From the NCBI GenBank assembly GCA_021399345.1, contig JAAFKI010000175.1, forward strand, positions 1-36,452: DNA of 36,452 nucleotides. Reading direction: 5' to 3'. Below, piece by piece: positions 33,034-36,452 of this stretch. The stretch's first letter is position 1, and each line of letters begins with the position of its first letter. The position numbers were made by a program, and so were the translations under genes. Under the pieces are notes generated by a model. It made no database searches. It saw nothing but the letters and a program-made list of their open reading frames with translations, and was not told the origin of the DNA. This stretch comes from Candidatus Heimdallarchaeota archaeon (GTDB lineage: Archaea > Asgardarchaeota > Heimdallarchaeia > Heimdallarchaeales > Heimdallarchaeaceae).

Positions 33034-33396
33034 TTGTCTATTGGTGAGAAAAATGAAAAACAGAATTCAGATAATCAACCCTCTATTAAGAAAAGGGAAC
33101 TAACAAGGGAACAACCATTCAAACCTGATGATATTTGTAAAACCTATTGTTCTTTAAGTAATAATAAGCAAGAGTGTTCAAAAGTCAGAAAAGAAGCAAG
33201 AAATGCGTGTTCGTTACTGCTTAAAAGATACTCCGGAAATAGAATAGAACAAGCTATACTTGGGGAAACAGGTTTTTCTTTAGAAGATTTATTGAAGCAA
33301 GTTCTGAAAGAGAAAAAACTGAAAGATAATGACAAAGTAGTCCTTTGTGCACAAAGAGAATTAACTAATCAACTAATGAAAATCAAGGTAAAATGA
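33034..33396 (+). CDS. Uncharacterised small cysteine-containing protein
   Basis: 120 residues from a TTG at 33034; no better start is in frame and the beginning is uncertain. The N-terminal third is low complexity (E, K, N, Q). Cys residues lie in CKTYC, ECSK, NACS and VLCAQ, followed by a helical, charged C-terminus GFSLEDLLKQVLKEKKLKD. A zinc or Fe-S site is conceivable (C-x3-C). Not recognised; no neighbour suggests a role. Confidence 0.4.
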   Translation: MSIGEKNEKQNSDNQPSIKKRELTREQPFKPDDICKTYCSLSNNKQECSKVRKEARNACSLLLKRYSGNRIEQAILGETGFSLEDLLKQVLKEKKLKDNDKVVLCAQRELTNQLMKIKVK

Positions 33397-33419
33397 ATAA
33401 TTTCTAAAAACTAATACAG

Positions 33420-33639
33420 TTATGTTCTCTCCAACTTATTCAAAACACTTTTTATGCGCATAATAAAACTTTCATCAGTTTCTTTTTTGAGAGCTTCTTT
33501 TAAAAGTTCTATCGCTCTAGGATTTCCTTCAAATCCTTCAAGGGTTTCTAATGCTTCTAGTCTAACACTCTCATTTTCATCTTCAAGTGCTTTAATGAGG
33601 TGTTTAACTGCTATGGGGTCAACAAATAGTTTTAGTCAT
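33420..33639 (-). pseudogene. Frameshifted small HEAT-repeat protein
   Basis: On the minus strand, a 5'-incomplete frame reads VKHLIKALEDENESVRLEAL, then ETLEGFEGNPRAIELLKEAL, then KKETDESFIMRIKSVLNKLE, ending at TAA (33422-33420). This is a typical PBS/HEAT repeat. The frame lacks a start and is closed by TGA upstream. An ATG at 33639 gives MTK in another frame, then TGA. Removing one A from an AAAA run just after the ATG joins them into a 72-residue protein, MTKLFVDPIA plus the above. Either a young pseudogene or an assembly error. Confidence 0.65.
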
Positions 33640-33714
33640 CTCAATTTTCTCTGATTTCTCTTAGTACGAATAATTATAAATTCAAAGACTGTAGGTAAAG
33701 CTTGAAACCAAACG

Positions 33715-34638
33715 ATGAAAATACTAGTGCTTAGTGATATTGGTTGGTGGAGACGTCCTCCTAAATATGATTGCAGTGATGATAGTCCTTTGTATAGAAT
33801 TCTATCTTCTTACTTAAAAGAGATAATCATGGAATTGAAGCCTTCCTTTATTTTCTTAGGAGGTGACTTGATTGATAGAGTACCAGAACCTCCAGAAGAG
33901 GTTTTTCAAGAGTTAATAGAACTGTTGTATTTCATTAATGATAAGAAAATCTATTGCTTTTTGGTTGAAGGAAACCACGATTATAAATTCTATCCGAGAA
34001 TTGTAAAGAAGATTGAGAAACTGGAATATGTAATAGATATATCAGATAAAACTATACAAATAAACAAATTCAAATTCCTTGGGATTTCGTATCAAACATC
34101 CAAAAAGCTGCCTAAATTACAAGAGCTAATAATGAATAATCCACAGAAAATTGATTTTGTGCTAGCACATGCAGAATTATCTAGAAGAGTTATGCTTTTC
34201 AAACTTAACACTAGATTCATTATTACAGGACATTTCAGATCATATTTTTATCAATTGAGAGATAAGATTATTCTAGCTACGGATGTTTTTCCATACTATT
34301 ATGCTATAGTCGATTACGATGGCATCGAAGATAAAATTGTCCTTTATTATGAGGATGAGATAAGCATTGAAGGGATTCTAAAAGATAAAAATCTTATCAC
34401 TAAAAAAGATAAGAGGAATAAGTATCAAAAAGAATATGCTGAGGATTCCAAAAGAAAGATGTCGCTTCTTATGCAAGCTGAGGAGAGGCAGGATAGCGTT
34501 TCTGATGAAGAAATGGGTCAGATTATTTATAATCTAATGAAGGATGGAATTTCGGAATATCTAATATATGATTATCTAAAATGTAGAATAAATATCTGTA
34601 TACAATGCGGAAAAGTATATCCAAACTTAAAGAGTTAG
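33715..34638 (+). CDS. Divergent calcineurin-like metallophosphoesterase
   Basis: 307 residues. Motifs: SDIGWW (Asp8; the expected D-x-H reads D-I-G), GGDLIDR (49-55), EGNHDY (85-90), AHAE (His152) and GHFR (172-175; expected GHxH). Two metal-site histidines are therefore missing, yet the core GDxxDR and GNHD remain. The C-terminal extension (about 225-307) is charged and ends with CIQC. Substrate unknown; a single-metal or non-catalytic role is possible. The ATG is preceded by AT-rich sequence only. Confidence 0.78.
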   Translation: MKILVLSDIGWWRRPPKYDCSDDSPLYRILSSYLKEIIMELKPSFIFLGGDLIDRVPEPPEEVFQELIELLYFINDKKIYCFLVEGNHDYKFYPRIVKKIEKLEYVIDISDKTIQINKFKFLGISYQTSKKLPKLQELIMNNPQKIDFVLAHAELSRRVMLFKLNTRFIITGHFRSYFYQLRDKIILATDVFPYYYAIVDYDGIEDKIVLYYEDEISIEGILKDKNLITKKDKRNKYQKEYAEDSKRKMSLLMQAEERQDSVSDEEMGQIIYNLMKDGISEYLIYDYLKCRINICIQCGKVYPNLKS

Positions 34639-35225
34639 AAGGAACACATTTCTTCTCATAAGAAACTTTAGAACGAATTAATTATTTCTTGATTGAAGTT
34701 CAAGTTCGATGTCTCTTTTTTTCCTTTCCTTTTGCATAGAACTTAAAAACCATCTTCCAGTTCATTGTTCTCTATTTAGCTCATTCCCCAATTGGTTTAT
34801 AAAGGTGAAAACCATGTTTTTAAAGAACTTTGAAGTTTTTACCACTTTTAAAATGCATTTTACAGATATATTACTGAAGCTAGCTCACTTGATATTTATT
34901 TAATCTAGATAGGTATTTTATATAACTCTTCTTCCTTGATTTGGCACAAAATTTCTGTGGTGCTTATAACATCAACACTCTTCTATAATTTAGATAGGCA
35001 AGAATTACACCCGTAGTAAACCCAAACCCGTAATTCTTCGCTTATCACCAAAAAGAAAAAGGAGTTGAAAAGAGAAGAAGTTGATTGTCAGGATTTCCAT
35101 TTTGAGAATCTGAAGCAATTTTACACGTAGTACTATCGGTGGTTCCTCTACAGGTTTTAAATGTTAAGACTAGAAGAGAAACCATCGATTACAACTTTTC
35201 AAAATAGGTTTCCAAGTTTATTTCA
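34639..35225 (+). other. Long non-coding interval
   Basis: About 590 nt without a supportable gene. A short open frame at 34709-34903 (64 codons) has a low-complexity, Phe-rich translation and no ribosome binding site, and is not accepted. The stretch contains a 9-bp inverted repeat at 35000-35038 (see separate entry). Otherwise I see nothing in it. Confidence 0.6.
35000..35038. repeat. 9-bp inverted repeat with internal direct repeats
   Basis: AAGAATTAC (35000-35008) and GTAATTCTT (35030-35038) are perfect reverse complements across a 21-nt loop. Within it the heptamer ACCCGTA occurs twice (35009-35015 and 35026-35032). It lies about 200 nt upstream of the TnpB-like gene. It could be a transposon end hairpin, a terminator stem or chance. 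Confidence 0.45.
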
Positions 35226-35252
35226 ATGAAACAATTTCAGGAAGTGAAATTT

Positions 35253-36452
35253 ATGACTATCGAAGCAAGTAATAAACAAAAACAATCAGCATCTGAAGAC
35301 AAGAATCTGGTAAAACATGGAGAAGTCAAAAGCACAACTCAAGCACCATTAGCTACATTCTATGAGGTTATACCTTTGAGAATCAAGACGGAATTAATGT
35401 CTGTTCGAGAGTGTGAAAGGTTGCGAAGAATAACCGAAAGAGATACTAGAATCATCCAGCACTACCTTAGAATCATCAAACACAATGAGGAGAAAATTCT
35501 ACGAAAAGATGGTAAAGTCAACACTTCCCTTCTGGATAATTTGACCCTAACCACTTCTTTGAACACGAAGAACAAGTTACGAACTTCCGTTCCTCACGAC
35601 TTGAAGAAGCGTTATCCCCGTTGTTCACATGATGAATTCCAAGAATGCAGAGACAAAGCTATTTGGACTTACGAGAGTTGGAAAGCACAGCAAGATGTTT
35701 CTAAAAAGGAACTGAGTAGACCTGAATTCAAGAAGAAAACTCCTCGACCCATGTTCAAAGGAAAAGAAGGCAGAGGTACTTTTCAGATACATTTCAAACT
35801 TGATAATACTGATGCTAGACTTTGGCTGGAGTTAAGGGATTCGCTTGATACAAAACGATCTGACACTCGAACCCATCAGAGACTATGGCTACCATTAGCT
35901 TACTCACCTTACCATGAAAAGAGGTTGAAACTAGAGAACATCAAGATGGTGGAACTAGTATATAAATCCAAAGAACAGCAATGGTGGGCACATTTTACCC
36001 AACATATTTCTGTCCCAAGTTATCAATCCACTCTTTCACCTGCAGTGTTAGGAGTAGATCTGGGAATAAAGAAAACAGCTGTTGCTGTGTTACTTAATCC
36101 TACAGGTAAAGTAATCATGGATGAAATCCGCTTTATCGTTGATAAGGAGAGGCAGTCAAAAATATGGCAACTTAGTAGACAGATCAAAGAAACTCAGAGG
36201 AAGTTGAATAAAAGTCTCAACAACCGTCAGCATACTAAACAGCTTAACAATACACTCTTCCGTCTACGTAGAAGACGACGTTCTATTACAGAACAAGAAC
36301 TAGGATTTGCAGTTAACCAATTGGTTGATTTCATCCTTCAGTTGAAGAAGAGGTATAATCTGTTTGTGTCTGTTGGCTATCCTAAGTATATCCAGAGACG
36401 TCAACCTCGAGGTAGTGGAAACAAATCCTTACGTAAGCAAGTGCATAAGTGG
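35253..36452 (+). CDS. TnpB/IS1341-family (IS605 OrfB-like) protein, 3' end beyond the window
   Basis: 400 codons are visible without a stop. The ATG at 35253 follows a ggaagtga site; an in-frame ATG at 35226 would add nine residues. N-terminal Lys/Arg-rich helical region, then a REC-like region, then RuvC-I LGVDLGIKKTAVAVL with catalytic-type Asp269. The bridge region (about 300-345) is Arg/Gln-rich (LRRRRRS). At the place of RuvC-II, where TnpB usually has 'I..E.L', the sequence is NLFVSVGYPKYI (about 370-380), without Glu. The zinc ribbon and RuvC-III Asp lie beyond the edge. Arg is coded by CGN about half the time, while neighbours mainly use AGA, suggesting transfer. No TnpA is adjacent. 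Confidence 0.8.
   Translation, partial: MTIEASNKQKQSASEDKNLVKHGEVKSTTQAPLATFYEVIPLRIKTELMSVRECERLRRITERDTRIIQHYLRIIKHNEEKILRKDGKVNTSLLDNLTLTTSLNTKNKLRTSVPHDLKKRYPRCSHDEFQECRDKAIWTYESWKAQQDVSKKELSRPEFKKKTPRPMFKGKEGRGTFQIHFKLDNTDARLWLELRDSLDTKRSDTRTHQRLWLPLAYSPYHEKRLKLENIKMVELVYKSKEQQWWAHFTQHISVPSYQSTLSPAVLGVDLGIKKTAVAVLLNPTGKVIMDEIRFIVDKERQSKIWQLSRQIKETQRKLNKSLNNRQHTKQLNNTLFRLRRRRRSITEQELGFAVNQLVDFILQLKKRYNLFVSVGYPKYIQRRQPRGSGNKSLRKQVHKW

Noticed and set aside
33454..33654. Plus-strand 66-codon frame rich in serine
   Set aside because: It is the antisense of the HEAT-repeat relic, whose minus-strand reading is clearly protein-like.
34709..34903. 64-codon frame in the gene-free interval
   Set aside because: Low-complexity, no ribosome binding site and no family resemblance.
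1..36452. CRISPR array
   Set aside because: No regularly spaced direct repeats were seen by eye in any intergenic stretch, and no cas genes are present.

Overview
The window is AT-rich archaeal chromosome. The archaeal assignment rests on A-type (V/A) ATPase subunits A, B, F and H, TFE-alpha, TFS, PCNA, a GINS subunit, MBF1, ribosomal proteins eS27 and eL38, the proteasome-activating nucleotidase PAN, tRNA methylase aTrm56, FAU-1, UPF0147 and DUF2110 proteins, and tRNA genes with bulge-helix-bulge introns. eL38 with PAN and a small RPA3-like OB protein fits a TACK or Asgard lineage. That placement is an inference from gene content and was not tested.

Layout: (1) 1-5.6 kb holds ATPase genes. 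H and F, plus the start of a third hydrophobic protein, are on the minus strand. glmM sits on the plus strand, followed by atpA and atpB. (2) 5.8-11.0 kb is a mixed set: flavin reductase, HPPD-like VOC protein, AlkD-like repair protein, TFE-alpha, M24 peptidase and a membrane-anchored caspase-fold (clan CD) peptidase. (3) 11.0-17.9 kb is information processing: intron-containing tRNA-Leu(CAA), eS27, a minus-strand TFS / OB-fold / PCNA / GINS operon, MBF1, eL38, HD hydrolase, PAN, aTrm56 and DUF2110. (4) 18.0-24.1 kb has MsrA, tRNA-Val, then a co-directional TrmB regulator / phosphoglucose-phosphomannose isomerase / GlmS / GlmU-like run. With glmM near the left end this gives a near-complete route from hexose-6-phosphates to UDP-GlcNAc, probably for glycoprotein or surface glycan synthesis. 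(5) 24.1-29.5 kb, minus strand: UPF0147, a sugar-nucleotide epimerase that appears to start at AUU, a SufS-like cysteine desulfurase with a Cys-containing winged-helix partner, DUF2797 and FAU-1. (6) 29.5-31.1 kb: tRNA-Ser(CGA), two paralogous membrane proteins, and tRNA-Asp(GTC) with two introns. (7) 31.2-36.45 kb is an accessory zone: AbiV/HEPN-like protein, YdjM-like membrane protein, uncharacterised small proteins, a frameshifted HEAT-repeat relic, a divergent metallophosphoesterase and a TnpB-family gene running off the right edge.

The observations I rate highest are: a tandem pair of proteins with a signal peptide, an FKBP-like ectodomain, one membrane helix and an eight-cysteine zinc module of identical spacing; a tRNA-Asp gene whose two introns are each 31 nt; a TnpB-like protein that seems to lack the usual RuvC-II glutamate; the membrane-anchored clan CD peptidase; and the small OB-fold protein embedded in a TFS-PCNA-GINS operon.
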